A DNA stretch of 64,000 nucleotides from Prosthecomicrobium pneumaticum (GCF_014199915.1 NZ_JACHOO010000002.1:124001-188000), one strand, 5' to 3'; shown: positions 36,612 to 48,922, counted from the stretch's first letter. The notes: a model not told the origin generated them from the sequence alone. Made by a program: numbers and translations.

Positions 36612-37720
36612 CGGGAGGCTCCGGAGCGGACGGGCTCGGCGAGGACGGGTCGCGCCCTGACCGGCACCGAAGAGAGGACGAGGTCGACGAGCGTGTCGGG
36701 CCCGCCGAACCCGCCGGACTTCGTAAGCACGGCGACCGGCCGGCCGGCGATCGCCGCCTCGGCATGGGCGATGCCCGGCAGGGCTTCGCCCCGCACGATG
36801 AGCGTGCCGACGCCGAGCGCATCGAGCGTCGCCTGCGCCGTCTCGCCGCCGGAGAGCACCAGTGCGGCGGGCCGGAGCGTCGCGGCGAGCCGCACGACGC
36901 CCGCGGCGAGCCGCGCCGCGACGACGGCGCCCGACACCGCCGCCCCGCCATCGCTCGCATGGACGAGCAGGGCCCCGCCGGGTGCGCCGGTCACCTCCGG
37001 CACCACACCGTCGGGCGCAGCGACCGCCGCCGCCTCCGGCAGTGCGGCGCGGAGAGCGGCGACCTGCGCAACGGTGATCGGATCCGTCGAGCCGATCACG
37101 ACGAGGATCGGCCGGCCGAGCGGCGGCGCGGCGGCGGGCTTCTCCCCGCCGAGGCGGAGCGCGAGCGCGCGGGCGAGTCCGCGGGCGCCGACCAGAAGCG
37201 GGGGCTCCGCCGTGTCGAGCGCACGGCCGAGCGCGTGAACGAGATCGGCGTCCCGCTCGGCATCGACGATCGTCGCGCCGTCCGCCGCCGGCCCGAGCCG
37301 CACGGCGATGTCGATCGGCGCCGGCACGCCGAAGCCCTCCACCCGCCCGCCCCGCACCACCCGGCCGAGATCCGGGATGGCCGGCGCGACGAGCGCGGTC
37401 CGACAGCGAAAGCCGGCCCGCATCGCCGCGAGATCGGCGGCGACATGGCCCTTGAGACGCGAATCGATCTTCAGGAAGACGAGATCGGGCGCCCGCGCCG
37501 CGAGCGCGTCGATCGCGGTCGCGACCCGTGCGGCGGCGGCCTCCGGGCTCCGCTCGCGCGAGCCGGTGCTCACCGCGACGACGTCCGCGCCGCTCGCGAA
37601 GGCCTGCGGGATCGCGTCGGGCGCCAGCGCGACGACGGTCGAGAGCCCGTGCGCGGCGAAGGGCGCCGCGGTGTCGAGCGCGCCGGACAGGTCGTCGGCG
37701 ACGAGAGCGAGCCGCGTCAT
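36608..37720 (-). CDS. Four-carbon acid sugar kinase (DUF1537 family)
   Basis: The 370-residue protein is a DUF1537 kinase: LALVADDLSGALDTAAPFA at the N-terminus, KIDSRLKGHVAADL, then the C-terminal nucleotide domain with LVLSGGETAQATLDALGV and LTKSGGFGGPDTL. Characterised members phosphorylate D- or L-threonate, D-erythronate or related acids at O-4. Here the divergent pdxA2 supplies the next enzyme, which points to a D-threonate- or erythronate-like 4-phosphate. It overlaps both its neighbours by four bases, so it is co-translated with the ABC transporter genes and the GntR gene. Confidence 0.9.
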   Translation of the reverse strand: MTRLALVADDLSGALDTAAPFAAHGLSTVVALAPDAIPQAFASGADVVAVSTGSRERSPEAAAARVATAIDALAARAPDLVFLKIDSRLKGHVAADLAAMRAGFRCRTALVAPAIPDLGRVVRGGRVEGFGVPAPIDIAVRLGPAADGATIVDAERDADLVHALGRALDTAEPPLLVGARGLARALALRLGGEKPAAAPPLGRPILVVIGSTDPITVAQVAALRAALPEAAAVAAPDGVVPEVTGAPGGALLVHASDGGAAVSGAVVAARLAAGVVRLAATLRPAALVLSGGETAQATLDALGVGTLIVRGEALPGIAHAEAAIAGRPVAVLTKSGGFGGPDTLVDLVLSSVPVRARPVLAEPVRSGASR

Positions 37721-38753
37721 GCGCCGGGCACCGGGATCGCCTCGCCGACCCGATGGCAGGCGACGGCATGGTCGGGCAGCACCTCGCGCCAGGCCGGCAC
37801 CTCGGCGCGGCAGATGTCGATGGCGAGCGGGCAGCGTGTGTGGAAGCGACAGCCCGACGGCGGATCGAGCGGGCTCGGCACGTCGCCCTTCAGCACCATG
37901 CGCCGGCGGGTCCGCTCGCGCGCCGGGTCGGGCTCGGGCACGGCCGAAAGCAGCGCCTGCGTATAGGGGTGCAGCGGCGTCGAGAAAAGGCTCCGCTTCG
38001 GCGCCAGTTCCGCCGGCCGGCCGAGATACATCACCGCCACCCGCGTCGAGATGTGCCGCACCACCGCGAGGTCGTGCGCGATGAAGAGATAAGTGAGGCC
38101 GTAGCGCTCCTGCAGGTCCTGGAACAGGTTGATGATCTGCGCCTGGACCGACACGTCGAGCGCCGAGATGGCCTCGTCGCAGACGAGGAACTCCGGCCCG
38201 CAGGCGAGCGCCCGGGCGATCACCACACGCTGGCGCTGGCCGCCGGAGAGCTCGTGCGGGTAGCGCATGGCGAAGCGCGGCGACAGACCGACATCGCCGA
38301 GCAATTGCTCCACCTTCGAGGACAGCTCCACCCTGGTCGCACGCTGGTGGTAGAGCAGAGGCTCGCCGACAGCCTCGCCGACCGTCATGCGCGGGTTCAG
38401 CGTCGAATAGGGATCCTGAAACACGACCTGCAGCTTGCGCCGCAGCGGCCGCAGCGCCTTCTCGTCGAGCGTCGCGAGGTCGACGCCCTCGTAGACCACC
38501 CGGCCGCGGCTCGGCTTGTAGAGCTGCAGGATGGTGAAGCCCGCGGTCGACTTGCCGCAGCCCGACTCGCCGACCAGCGACAGCGTCTCGCCGCGGCGGA
38601 TGTCGAGCGTGAAATCGTCGAGCGCGTGCACCTCGGCGCTCTTCTGGCCGAAGGCGCCGAGCTTGACGAAGAAGTGCTTCGACAGGCCCTCGATCCGCAG
38701 GAGCGGCGGCGCGCTCGCGACCGGGGTCTCGGGGGTGATGGCGAGCGGGGCGT

Positions 38754-38757
<4 letters not shown>
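37717..38757 (-). CDS. Peptide-type ABC transporter ATP-binding protein (DppF-like)
   Basis: The 346-residue ATPase has Walker A GESGCGKST (63-71), signature LSGGQRQ, Walker B region FLVCDE, and the C-terminal oligopeptide-transporter extension with CRFHTRCP. It pairs with the DppD-like ATPase. The start is GTG at 38757, overlapping the previous stop as GTGA; the longer frame to 38853 runs into that gene. The operon context suggests an acid sugar or glycoside substrate rather than peptide. Confidence 0.92.
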
Positions 38758-39748
<991 letters not shown>

Positions 39749-39752
<4 letters not shown>

Positions 39753-40714
39753 TTGCGCCACTGTTTCGGATTGAGGGCGTCGTTGAGGCCGTCGCCGAGG
39801 AAGGAGAAGGCGATGGTGGCGAGGCCGAGCACGGCGGCCGGCGCGGCGAGGAGATGCGGATAGGTGCGCCAGACGCGCAGGCCGTCCGAGATCATGTTGC
39901 CCCAGGAGGGGGTCGGCGGCGTGACGCCGACGCCGAGGAAGGAGAAGGCGCTCTCGAGCACCATCGCATTGCCGAGGCCGGCGCTCACCGCGACGATCAC
40001 CGGACCGAGCGCGTTCGGCACGATGTAACGGCGGATGACGATGCCGGCGGGCAGGCCGAGCGCCCGCGCGGCGGTGACATAGTTGCGGCTGCGGATCGAC
40101 AGCACCTGGGCGCGGATCAGCCGCGCATAGGGCGGCCAGAGGATCAGCGCCATCGAGCCGAAAACGAGGACGAAGTCGATCCACACCGTCTCGCGGAACA
40201 CCGGATTGAGCGTCTCGAGATATTTCGCGTCCATCCAGCGGGCGAGCGGCGGCTTCAGCGAGGTGTTGATGACGACGACGAGCAGCAGGCTCGGCACCGA
40301 CATGGCAATGTCGGTCAGCCACATGATGAAGGCGTCGACGCGCCCGCCGGCATAGCCCGCGACCGCGCCGAGCAGGACGCCGATCGACAGCGCGATACCG
40401 GTGACGACGATCGCGACGAGCAGCGCGGTGCGCGCGCCGTAGATGACGCGGGAGAGCACGTCGCGGCCGAGATCGTCGGTGCCGAACCAGTGCACGAGGC
40501 TCGGCGCCTGATTGCGGGCGTTGATGTCCTGCGACAGGAAATCGTAGGGCGTGAGCCAGGGACCGACGAGCGCGACGAGGATGAGGAGCGCGACGACCGC
40601 GAGGCCGAACACGGCGAGCCGGTTGGCGATCAGCCGCCGCCAGGCGTCGCGCCAGAGGCTGACCGTCTCGTCCGGCGCCTCGGCCGGACCGGTGGAGAGC
40701 GCGGGAGAGGACAT
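39749..40714 (-). CDS. Peptide-type ABC transporter permease (DppC-like)
   Basis: The 321-residue membrane protein begins with a cytoplasmic tail, then the DppC N-terminal helix (LAVFGLAVVALLILVALVG) and HWFGTDDLGRDVLSRVIYGAR, the hallmark of this family. The EAA loop region reads TAARALGLPAGIVIRRYIVPNALG. It pairs with the DppB-like permease. Its start and that gene's stop share one base (TGATG). Confidence 0.93.
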
Positions 40715-41670
40715 CAGCGGCCCTGCCTCGCCTGGCCGGCCCGCGGATCGAGCAGCGGATAGACCAGGTCGACGAGAAGATTGGAGATCATGACGAGGCT
40801 GGCGCCGATCAGCGTGATGCCGAGGATGATCGGATAATCGCTGTCGAGCGTCGACTGCACGGTGAGCCGGCCGAGCCCGGGCAGGCCGAAGACGAGCTCG
40901 ACGAAGATCGCCCCGTTGATCAGCGTGATCATGATCAGGCCGAGCTGGGTGACGACCGGGGTGAGCACCGGCCGCATGATGTGGCGAAGCGCCACGATCA
41001 GCTCGGGCACGCCCTTCGCCCGCGCGGTGCGGACGAAATCCTCGCCCATCACCTCGATCACCGCGGCGCGCGTCTGCCGCACGATCAGCGCGATCGGCTG
41101 CATCGACAGCACGGCGAGCGGCAGCAGCACGCGGACGTCGAAGATGCCGCCCCAGCCATAGGGGATCTCGCCGCCCGGCAGGATGACGATCAGCGCGACC
41201 ATCAGGAGCGGCCCGGCGACATAGGGCGGGATCGCCCACAGCGCGATCGCCGAACCGAGAATCGCATAGTCGAGCCGGCTGTTCTGGTTGAGCGCGGCGA
41301 TCACGCCGAGCGGGATGGCGATCACGGCGGTCAGCACGATGGTGACGAGGCCGAGCTGCAGCGACACCGGCGCGGCGGCCGAGATGGTGCGCCAGACCGG
41401 CCGCCCGGTGATCAGCGAATTGCCCCAGTTCCCCTGCAGGAGATTGAGGATGTAATGGCCGAACTGGACGAGGAAGGGCTGGTCGAGGCCGGCCGACTGG
41501 CGGATCGCCTCGATGCGGACCGGATCATAGGCGACGTCGCCGGGCGCCCGCATGAAGATGAGCTTGATCGGATCGCCCGCGCCGAAGAAGGCAAGCGCGT
41601 AGACGCCGAGCAGAATGAGCAGCAGCGACGGTATCCAGATCAGGACGCGGCGCAGGATATAACGCAGCAT
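40714..41670 (-). CDS. Peptide-type ABC transporter permease (DppB-like)
   Basis: The 318-residue membrane protein starts MLRYILRRVLIWIPSLL, typical of DppB, followed by a long periplasmic loop (IRQSAGLDQPFLVQF, GNWGNSLITGRPVW) and the EAA region TARAKGVPELIVALRHIMRP. It is the first gene of the minus-strand operon. A 360-base control region separates it from divergent pdxA2. The cognate binding protein is probably the one encoded at 44041 on the other strand. Confidence 0.93.
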   Translation of the reverse strand: MLRYILRRVLIWIPSLLLILLGVYALAFFGAGDPIKLIFMRAPGDVAYDPVRIEAIRQSAGLDQPFLVQFGHYILNLLQGNWGNSLITGRPVWRTISAAAPVSLQLGLVTIVLTAVIAIPLGVIAALNQNSRLDYAILGSAIALWAIPPYVAGPLLMVALIVILPGGEIPYGWGGIFDVRVLLPLAVLSMQPIALIVRQTRAAVIEVMGEDFVRTARAKGVPELIVALRHIMRPVLTPVVTQLGLIMITLINGAIFVELVFGLPGLGRLTVQSTLDSDYPIILGITLIGASLVMISNLLVDLVYPLLDPRAGQARQGR

Positions 41671-42030
41671 GACGCCTCTACTCTACTCTTCGGCGCGACG
41701 GACCGTCCGCGCATCGCCGGACGGTCAGTCTAGCATGTCCGTGCGGAAGGTCGCGCAGTTCGTGCTGGGCGTGTTCGTCGCGTCCCATGCGCGTTCCTCC
41801 CGGGCGCCGTCGAAGGACGCGCTCGACGGCAGGGTTCGCAGACACTTGTTCACCTGTCAAGTTTCCTGCCCCGCCCCGGCGCCCTTCTCGCCGGCGCGGC
41901 GGACGGAAAATGCTGGCCGGACGAGCTTTTTCGACAACTGTCCGAGACTGCGCGGCGGCCGCCATGTCTTGACAAGTGAGTGCCCCGGTCGCAAAGGTCG
42001 CCCGGTCTCGAAGAGCATCGCGGAGGAAAG
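41671..42030. promoter_or_regulatory. Divergent control region with CTTGTCAAG-like sites
   Basis: No gene is supported in these 360 bases between the DppB-like gene and pdxA2. ACTTG-N9-CAAGT at 41844-41862 and the 9-bp palindrome CTTGACAAG at 41968-41976 share the TGTCAAG/CTTGACA core. The same core recurs in inverted orientation before the binding-protein gene. These are candidate sites for the locus's GntR regulator. The second site lies 54 bases before pdxA2 and would overlap a TTGACA -35 box at 41969-41974. Confidence 0.5.
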
Positions 42031-43040
<1,010 letters not shown>

Positions 43041-43044
<4 letters not shown>

Positions 43045-43955
43045 CGGCGATGGCGGAGCCCCCCTTCCGCGGCGTGTTCTGCGCCGCCGCGACGCCCTTC
43101 GACGCCGATCTGAAGCCCGATGCCGACCGGCTGATCGCGCATTGCCGCTTCCTGCTCGACGAGGGCTGCCACGGCATCGCTTTGCTCGGCTCGACGGGCG
43201 AGGCGAACTCGCTGTCGCTCGACGAGCGGATGGCGCTGCTCGAACGGGTCGTCGAGGCGGGCATTCCGCCCGACCGGCTGCTGCCCGGAACCGGCGTCAG
43301 CGCCTATCCGGAGACGGTCGCGCTGACCCGCCACGCCCTGTCGCTCGGCGTCACCCGCGTCGTCATGCTGCCGCCCTTCTATTACAAGGGCATCCCCGAT
43401 CAGGGCATGATCGACAGCTACGCCCGCATCGTCGAAGAGGTCGCCGATCCGCGGCTCGGCGTGATCTTCTACCACATCCCGCCGATCGCCCAGATCCCGA
43501 TCCCGTTCCCGGTGATCGAGGCGCTGCTCGGGCGCTATCCGGGCAGCTTCGTCGGCATCAAGGATTCCGGTGGACAACTCGACAACATGCTCGGGCTCGT
43601 CGAGCGCTTCCCCGGGCTCGCCGTGCTGCCGGGTGCCGATCCGCTGATGCTGCCGCTGCTCCAGAAGGGCGGCGCGGGCTGCATCACGGCGACCTCGAAC
43701 CTGCTCGCGCGCGATCTGCGGACCGTCTTCGATTTCTACGACGATCCCGGCCGAACCCTCGATGTCGAGGCCGCGCAGGCACGGATCGTCGGGCTCCGAA
43801 CCATCAGCAACACCTATGCGCAGCTGCCCACCATCAAGGCGCTGATCGCACGGCGCACCGGCGACGACGGCTGGCTGCGCGTCCGCCCGCCTTTCGTCTC
43901 CCTCTCGGACGAGGAACGCGCCTCCCTCGACGCGCTGGTCGCCGCGGCCGGATGA
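43041..43955 (+). CDS. Dihydrodipicolinate synthase (DapA) family aldolase/lyase
   Basis: The 304-residue TIM-barrel protein has the class-I aldolase features of the family: [11 protein letters not shown] (GSTGE at 50-54), catalytic Tyr144 (IFYHIPP) and Schiff-base Lys174 (VGIKDSGG). Family members include N-acetylneuraminate lyase, 2-keto-3-deoxy acid aldolases and 5-dehydro-4-deoxyglucarate dehydratase. Overlap with pdxA2 suggests it processes a keto-acid from the same substrate rather than making lysine. The exact reaction cannot be set from sequence. Confidence 0.9.
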
Positions 43956-43968
43956 TCCGTCCCGGGAT

Positions 43969-44002
43969 TTGACAAGACGACAAATTGCGGCAAACTTGTC
44001 AG
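43969..44002. promoter_or_regulatory. Inverted TGACAAG / CTTGTCA pair before the binding-protein gene
   Basis: TGACAAG (43970-43976) and CTTGTCA (43995-44001) are perfect inverse copies with an 18-base spacer, 40 bases upstream of the GTG start at 44041. TTGACA at 43969 could also be a -35 box. The motif matches the sites in the divergent region near 41.9 kb, so one regulator may control both. Confidence 0.5.
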
Positions 44003-44040
44003 CGATACGTCGGACCGACGATCGAAGTGGGAGGATATCC

Positions 44041-45681
44041 GTGTCTGATCTCGTGAAGCCGCTCGGCGCCGTGACGCGCCGCGGCACGTTCAAGCTCGCC
44101 GCCGCTCTGCTGTCGACGGCCGCCATGCCCGCCGGGCTCGGCGTGGCGTTCGCAGCCGAGGGCGAGGGCGTGCTGCGCATCGCGCACCCGGTGTTCAACA
44201 TGGACTGGTCGCCGCTGCGCGGTGGCGGCGACTATCTGCGCTGGAACTCGCTGTGGTGGGCGTCGGCGATGTATTTCGACAGCGACAACACGCTGCATCC
44301 CTATGTCGTCAAGAGCTGGACGCCGAACGCCGACAACACGGTCTGGACGCTCGCGATCGCCGACGACGCCGTGTTCTCCGACGGCAGCCCGATCACCGCG
44401 GCCGACGTCAAGGGCTCGTGGGAGCTGTCGGCGATGCCCTCCACGCGCAACCAGCGCGTCGACCTCGCGCTGTCGAGCGTCACCGGCTATCAGGAGATGA
44501 TCGGCGGTCAGGCGAAGGAGATGCCGGGTCTCGTCGTCAAGGACGACAAGACCCTCGAAGTGCAGCTCTCCGCCGTCGATCCGATCTTCTTCCAGCGCAT
44601 CGCGACCCAGGTCGTGCCGATCGTCAAGGCGTCGCAGGCGCGCGACGAGAACGGCGAGGAAGTGCTCGAATGGTGGACGGCGCAGAACGGCGTCGTGGTG
44701 AGCGGCCCGTTCAAGCCGGTCGAGATGGATCTCGACGCCGGCAAGCTCGCCTTCGAGCCGAACGAGAACTTCTTCGGACCGAAGCCGCTCCTGAAGCGGA
44801 TCGAGATCCAGACCGTCGAAGACCCGGTGACGGCGACGGCGCTGATGCAGAACGGCCAGTTCGACGCGCACACCGCCTTCGCGACGCCGACGATGGACCA
44901 GGATCTCGGCAAGGACTTCGCCTCCGGCGTGATGATCCCGAAGGGCCAGCACTTCTGGCTCAACGTCAACCGTGCGCCGACCGACGATCCGAAGGTGCGG
45001 CAGGCGCTGATCATGGCGATCGACCGCGACGGGCTGAAGGCGAGCTATCCGAGCGGCCCGATGGAGAAGGCCGACCAGATCCTCAACGCCGTGCCGGGCG
45101 TCGACGAGGCCTTCGAGGCCTATCCCTTCGATCCGGAAGGCGCGAAGAAGCTGCTCGCCGAATCCTCCTATGGCGGGCCGGACCGGCTGCCGACGATCAT
45201 GATGGTCGGCATCTCGACGCCGGCGAGCCAGCTCGCCGCGCAGTATATCGCCGAGCAGTGGCGCCAGAATCTCGGCATCGCCGCGGTGCAGATGAAGCCG
45301 CAGATCGACGCCTATAGCGGCCCCGATCAGGCGAATGTGCAGATCTTCCGCGACGACGTCGGCACCCGCGTGCCGGACGCGGTCGTCTATCTGCTCGGCT
45401 CGATCTATTCCGGCTCCTCGAACGCCAAGAACAAGCTCGGCGGCTACAAGAACGCCGACGTCGACGCCAAGCTCGAAGAGGCGGCGGTGAAGTCGGTCGA
45501 CGATCCCGACCGGCAGCGCCTGGCGCAGGAGGCGCAGCGCGCCTTCCGCGAGGACTGGGCCTTCATCCCCTGGTATTTCGAGGGCATGTCGAAATGGGCG
45601 ATGCCGCAGGTGAAGGGCATCGTCAAGAACCTCGACTGGCAGGTCTACGAGCCCTGGAAGCTGTCGGTCGAGCGGAGCTGA
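44041..45681 (+). CDS. Peptide-type ABC transporter substrate-binding protein
   Basis: The 546-residue protein is an SBP_bac_5 (cluster C) binding protein: YVVKSWTPNADNTVWTLAI, FSDGSPITAADVKGSWE, FEPNENFFGPKP and VRQALIMAIDRDGL. The N-terminus has TRRGTFKLAAALLSTAAMPAG, close to a twin-arginine signal, so Tat export is possible. The start is GTG at 44041 with GGGAGGA about 7 bases upstream. It is almost certainly the binding component for the DppBCDF-like transporter encoded on the other strand. This family also carries oligosaccharides and opines, so the ligand need not be a peptide. Confidence 0.92.
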   Translation: MSDLVKPLGAVTRRGTFKLAAALLSTAAMPAGLGVAFAAEGEGVLRIAHPVFNMDWSPLRGGGDYLRWNSLWWASAMYFDSDNTLHPYVVKSWTPNADNTVWTLAIADDAVFSDGSPITAADVKGSWELSAMPSTRNQRVDLALSSVTGYQEMIGGQAKEMPGLVVKDDKTLEVQLSAVDPIFFQRIATQVVPIVKASQARDENGEEVLEWWTAQNGVVVSGPFKPVEMDLDAGKLAFEPNENFFGPKPLLKRIEIQTVEDPVTATALMQNGQFDAHTAFATPTMDQDLGKDFASGVMIPKGQHFWLNVNRAPTDDPKVRQALIMAIDRDGLKASYPSGPMEKADQILNAVPGVDEAFEAYPFDPEGAKKLLAESSYGGPDRLPTIMMVGISTPASQLAAQYIAEQWRQNLGIAAVQMKPQIDAYSGPDQANVQIFRDDVGTRVPDAVVYLLGSIYSGSSNAKNKLGGYKNADVDAKLEEAAVKSVDDPDRQRLAQEAQRAFREDWAFIPWYFEGMSKWAMPQVKGIVKNLDWQVYEPWKLSVERS

Positions 45682-45708
45682 CCGGCCCATCCCCTCGCAC
45701 GTCCCTCC

Positions 45709-45735
45709 CCTCCCCCGCGGCCGCCGCGGGGGAGG
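45709..45735. terminator. Strong stem-loop after the binding-protein gene
   Basis: CCTCCCCCGCGG and CCGCGGGGGAGG form a perfect 12-bp stem with a CCG loop, 28 bases after the stop. There is no T-run. It may end most transcripts or protect the binding-protein message while letting some reach the glycosidase gene. Confidence 0.5.
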
Positions 45736-45825
45736 CAGCCGGCCATGGCGAGGCATTCCCGTCCGTTTTCCCCGCAAAGGCGAGGATGACGACCGGCGCC
45801 GCGGCCCTCACCTTGGAATGACGCG

Positions 45826-47937
45826 ATGATCGACGACGCCCTCGCCTGCGGCCGGCGCGGCCTGCGCACCCTGCCGGGCTCGCTGCTGCTCGGGCCGACC
45901 GGCGCCCGGCTCTGGGCCGACTATCTCGAGGAGCGGCCGGGCTTCGTCGGTGCGATCGACTTCATCCACAAGCTCAACATCCCGCTCCTCTTCACGATCG
46001 AGCACGGCATCGGCGCGCCGCCCGAGCCGGCCGAGGCCGAATGGCGGCCGAGCCATCTCACGGTGCGGCAGCGCTTCGGCGGGCTGGTGCTCGAGGAGCG
46101 GAAATACGTCACCTGGGACGACCGCGCCGTCTCGCTGCAGCGCTGGCGGAACGAGGACGATACCGCCGCGACGCTCCGCCTCGTCAGCGATCCGGACTGG
46201 ATCGGCGCCGCGGTCGACGGCGTCGCGACCGGCGAGCGGGCGATCCCGGCGCGCGGCTTCACGATCCGCGCGGCGATCGGGGCGAGCGATCCGGCGCTCT
46301 GGGACGGCGTGACGCTCGCACCCGGCGCGACGCTCGCTTTCACCGTCGTGGCGGCGCTCGGCCTCGCGCAGACCGATCCCTTCGAGACGCTCGCGGCCAA
46401 GCTCGCCGATCTCGCCGACGGGCCGGCGCCGGCCGACCGGCTCGCCGCGCAGGTCGCCGGCTATGCGGCCTGGTTCGACGGCGCTCCGCGCTTTTCGAGC
46501 AGCAGTGCGCTGCTCGACCGGACCGTCGCCTATCGCTGGTTCCTCTATCGCCACACCCTCGCCGTGCCGGGCGTCGCGCCCTTCGAGGGGCCGCTCTTCT
46601 ATGAGGGCCGCTCGCACAAGATGACGAAGACGCCCTGGGCGCCGGTCGGCTGGGAGTTTTCGAAGCTCATCCCGCTGTCGACGCCGATGCATCTGATCGA
46701 TACGCGCTGGCACGCCGATGCCGGGCTCGGCGCCGCGGCCCTCCGGACGCTCGAATCGGCGCAAGGACCCGACGGCCAGCTCTACAGCCGCACGCTCAAC
46801 GAGATCATGCACCCCTATGCCAATTTCACCGGCTGGGGCGCCTATCAATATGCCCTCGTGCACGGGCTGACCGAGGCGGTCGCCGCGGCGCTGCCGCTCC
46901 TCAAGCGGCAGGTGGTGGGCGAACGGGAAAATATCGCGATGGCGGGCGATTCCCTGCCCGTGCAGGTCGACCACCGGCTGACCGGCAAGGAATACCAGCC
47001 GAGCTACTGGTATTTCCACGGCTATCCCGACGACCCGCTCGACAAGAGCACCTACACGCCGGTGAAGCGGGTCGACCGCGCCGTCTACCAGTATCGGAAC
47101 GCGCGCGGCGTCGCGGCGCTCTGCGCCCTCGTCGGCGACGATGAGGAAGCCCGCTTCACCGCGCTCGCCGAGGAGGTCGCGGCCGACATCCTCACCAAGC
47201 AGTGGGATGCGGCGACCGGCTTCTTCTATGACCTCCACCCGGAGACGGACGAGAAGGCGATGGTGCGCAACGTCGTCGGCTTCTATCCCTATTGGGCCGG
47301 GCTGACCGGGCCGGAGCACGTCCCCGGCCTCCTCGCGACGCTGACGCCCGAATTCTTCGACACCCGCCTGCCCTTCCCCTCGGTTTCGCGCGACTGCCCG
47401 GTCCATCAGCCGGGCGGCAGCTGGAAGGGCCGCTTCCTCAAGGGCCGCAATGGCTGCATGTGGGACGGGCCGACCTGGCCCTATACCAACGCCATCGCCA
47501 TCGACGCGCTCGGCCGGCTGAGCCGCGAGGCCGGCCATGCGCATGACGACCTGTTCGCCAAGTATTTCTGGAAATACGTCGCCCTGCATTTCAAGGATCA
47601 GGACGGCCGGACGCCCTATCTCGTCGAGCACTACGACAGCGCGAGCGGCGAGCCGATCAGCGACGAGCCGGACTACAGCCACTCCTATTTCATCGACCTC
47701 GTCGTCCGCTGGGTCGCCGGCCTCGCGATCGACACCGGCGCGATGCTGCGGCTCGACCCGATCGACATCGGGCTCGACCGGTTCCGGATCGACAACCTTC
47801 CCTATCGCGGCCGGACGCTCGCGGTCGCCTATGAGAAGGGTGCGGGCTTTTCGCTCGCGGTCGACGGGACGATCGTGGCGGAGCGGCCCGATCTCGGCCC
47901 GCTCGCCTGGGAAGGGCCGGCGCTCGGCCGCGCCTGA
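45826..47937 (+). CDS. MGH1-like / GH63-like glycoside hydrolase
   Basis: The 703-residue protein has an N-terminal beta-sandwich part (to about 210) and a C-terminal (alpha/alpha)6 catalytic domain with FYEGRSHKMTKTPWAPVGWEFSKL, RTLNEIMHPYANFTGWGAYQ, GFFYDLHPETDEK and CMWDGPTWPYTNAIAIDALG (longer stretches shown in part only). These fit the mannosylglycerate hydrolase MGH1-like / glucosidase GH63 group. No signal peptide is seen, so hydrolysis would follow uptake. It lies 144 bases after the binding-protein gene on the same strand, which suggests that the imported compound carries a sugar residue. The linkage is unknown. Confidence 0.8.
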   Translation: MIDDALACGRRGLRTLPGSLLLGPTGARLWADYLEERPGFVGAIDFIHKLNIPLLFTIEHGIGAPPEPAEAEWRPSHLTVRQRFGGLVLEERKYVTWDDRAVSLQRWRNEDDTAATLRLVSDPDWIGAAVDGVATGERAIPARGFTIRAAIGASDPALWDGVTLAPGATLAFTVVAALGLAQTDPFETLAAKLADLADGPAPADRLAAQVAGYAAWFDGAPRFSSSSALLDRTVAYRWFLYRHTLAVPGVAPFEGPLFYEGRSHKMTKTPWAPVGWEFSKLIPLSTPMHLIDTRWHADAGLGAAALRTLESAQGPDGQLYSRTLNEIMHPYANFTGWGAYQYALVHGLTEAVAAALPLLKRQVVGERENIAMAGDSLPVQVDHRLTGKEYQPSYWYFHGYPDDPLDKSTYTPVKRVDRAVYQYRNARGVAALCALVGDDEEARFTALAEEVAADILTKQWDAATGFFYDLHPETDEKAMVRNVVGFYPYWAGLTGPEHVPGLLATLTPEFFDTRLPFPSVSRDCPVHQPGGSWKGRFLKGRNGCMWDGPTWPYTNAIAIDALGRLSREAGHAHDDLFAKYFWKYVALHFKDQDGRTPYLVEHYDSASGEPISDEPDYSHSYFIDLVVRWVAGLAIDTGAMLRLDPIDIGLDRFRIDNLPYRGRTLAVAYEKGAGFSLAVDGTIVAERPDLGPLAWEGPALGRA

Positions 47938-47943
47938 GCCGCT

Positions 47944-48915
47944 TCAGGCCTCGGCGGCGGCGCGGAACCGGCTCGGCGGCGCGCCGACGACGCGCTTGAA
48001 GGCGCGGCTGAAGGCGGCCTCCGATTCATAGCCGAGCCGCTCGGCGACCGTCGTGACGCGCATCCGGTCGCGCTCCAGCCAGAGCCGCGCCTGATGCATC
48101 CTGACCCCGAGCACGTAGCGCGCCGGGGTCTCGCCCACCACGTCCGCAAAGCGCTTCGCGAAACCGGAGCGCGAGGCGCCCATCACCTGCGCCAGCGCCT
48201 CGACCGTCCAGTCCTCGTCCGGCTTCAGGTGAATCGCGGCGAGCACCCGGCCGACATCGGGCTCGCGCACCGCGGCGAGCCAGCCGGTCGGCTCGCCACA
48301 GCCCCGCTCGACCCAGGTGCGGATGAGGCTCGCCGCGAGCACATCGGCGAGCCGGGCGAGGATGCCGGCGGCGCCGACCCGGTCGAGCTCCGCCTCACGC
48401 GCCATCGCCTCCATCAGATGCGGCAGCGCCGGCTCGTATTGGGCGAGGTCCCACGTCCGCATCACCTCCGGCATCAGCCGCATCAGCGGATGCATCGGGT
48501 CCATGTTGAAATGCAGGATCGCGCAGAACAGCGTCGCGACCGAGCCGTCCGCCGCATCCGGGGCGCCGCCGTCGACCGCATAGACATTGCCGCAGATCGG
48601 CGCACGCCGGCAGCTCTCGGGCTCGGCCGGCGGCAGATCCGGCGTACTCGCCAGCCGGTGGGCCGTGCCGTGCGGCAAGAGGATGCCGTCGCCGGGCCGC
48701 AGCGCCATCCATGGACCGTCGCCACAGCGCAGATAGCAGCCGACATGCGAGACGAAATAGAGCCGCGCCGCCGGCTGCGCCGGGAAGGCGAGCGACCACG
48801 GCTCTGCCATGCGATACCGGCTGTAATCGACGCCGTCGAGCCGCAGCCCGCGCAGCATCTCGGTCAGCGCATCGCCGGCCTTCGGCTCGAAGGATTTGGA
48901 CGAATGATCATGCAT
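47944..48915 (-). CDS. AraC family regulator with cupin sensor domain
   Basis: The 323-residue protein has an N-terminal cupin-type ligand domain (LYFVSHVGCYLRCGD, LRPGDGILLPHGTAHRL) and a C-terminal AraC double helix-turn-helix (WTVEALAQVMGASRSGFAKRF and VAERLGYESEAAFSRAFKR). It is divergent from an MFS exporter gene, a common regulator-exporter pairing. TATAAA on the minus strand ends 7 bases before the ATG at 48915 and no ribosome site intervenes, so the message may be leaderless. Its stop lies six bases from the convergent glycosidase gene. Confidence 0.9.
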   Translation of the reverse strand: MHDHSSKSFEPKAGDALTEMLRGLRLDGVDYSRYRMAEPWSLAFPAQPAARLYFVSHVGCYLRCGDGPWMALRPGDGILLPHGTAHRLASTPDLPPAEPESCRRAPICGNVYAVDGGAPDAADGSVATLFCAILHFNMDPMHPLMRLMPEVMRTWDLAQYEPALPHLMEAMAREAELDRVGAAGILARLADVLAASLIRTWVERGCGEPTGWLAAVREPDVGRVLAAIHLKPDEDWTVEALAQVMGASRSGFAKRFADVVGETPARYVLGVRMHQARLWLERDRMRVTTVAERLGYESEAAFSRAFKRVVGAPPSRFRAAAEA

Positions 48916-48922
48916 AGTCGCG

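Noticed and set aside
43969-43995. Firm sigma-70 promoter using TTGACA at 43969
   Set aside because: No matching -10 box lies 16-19 bases downstream, and the hexamer is part of a longer inverted repeat, so I list it as an operator candidate only.
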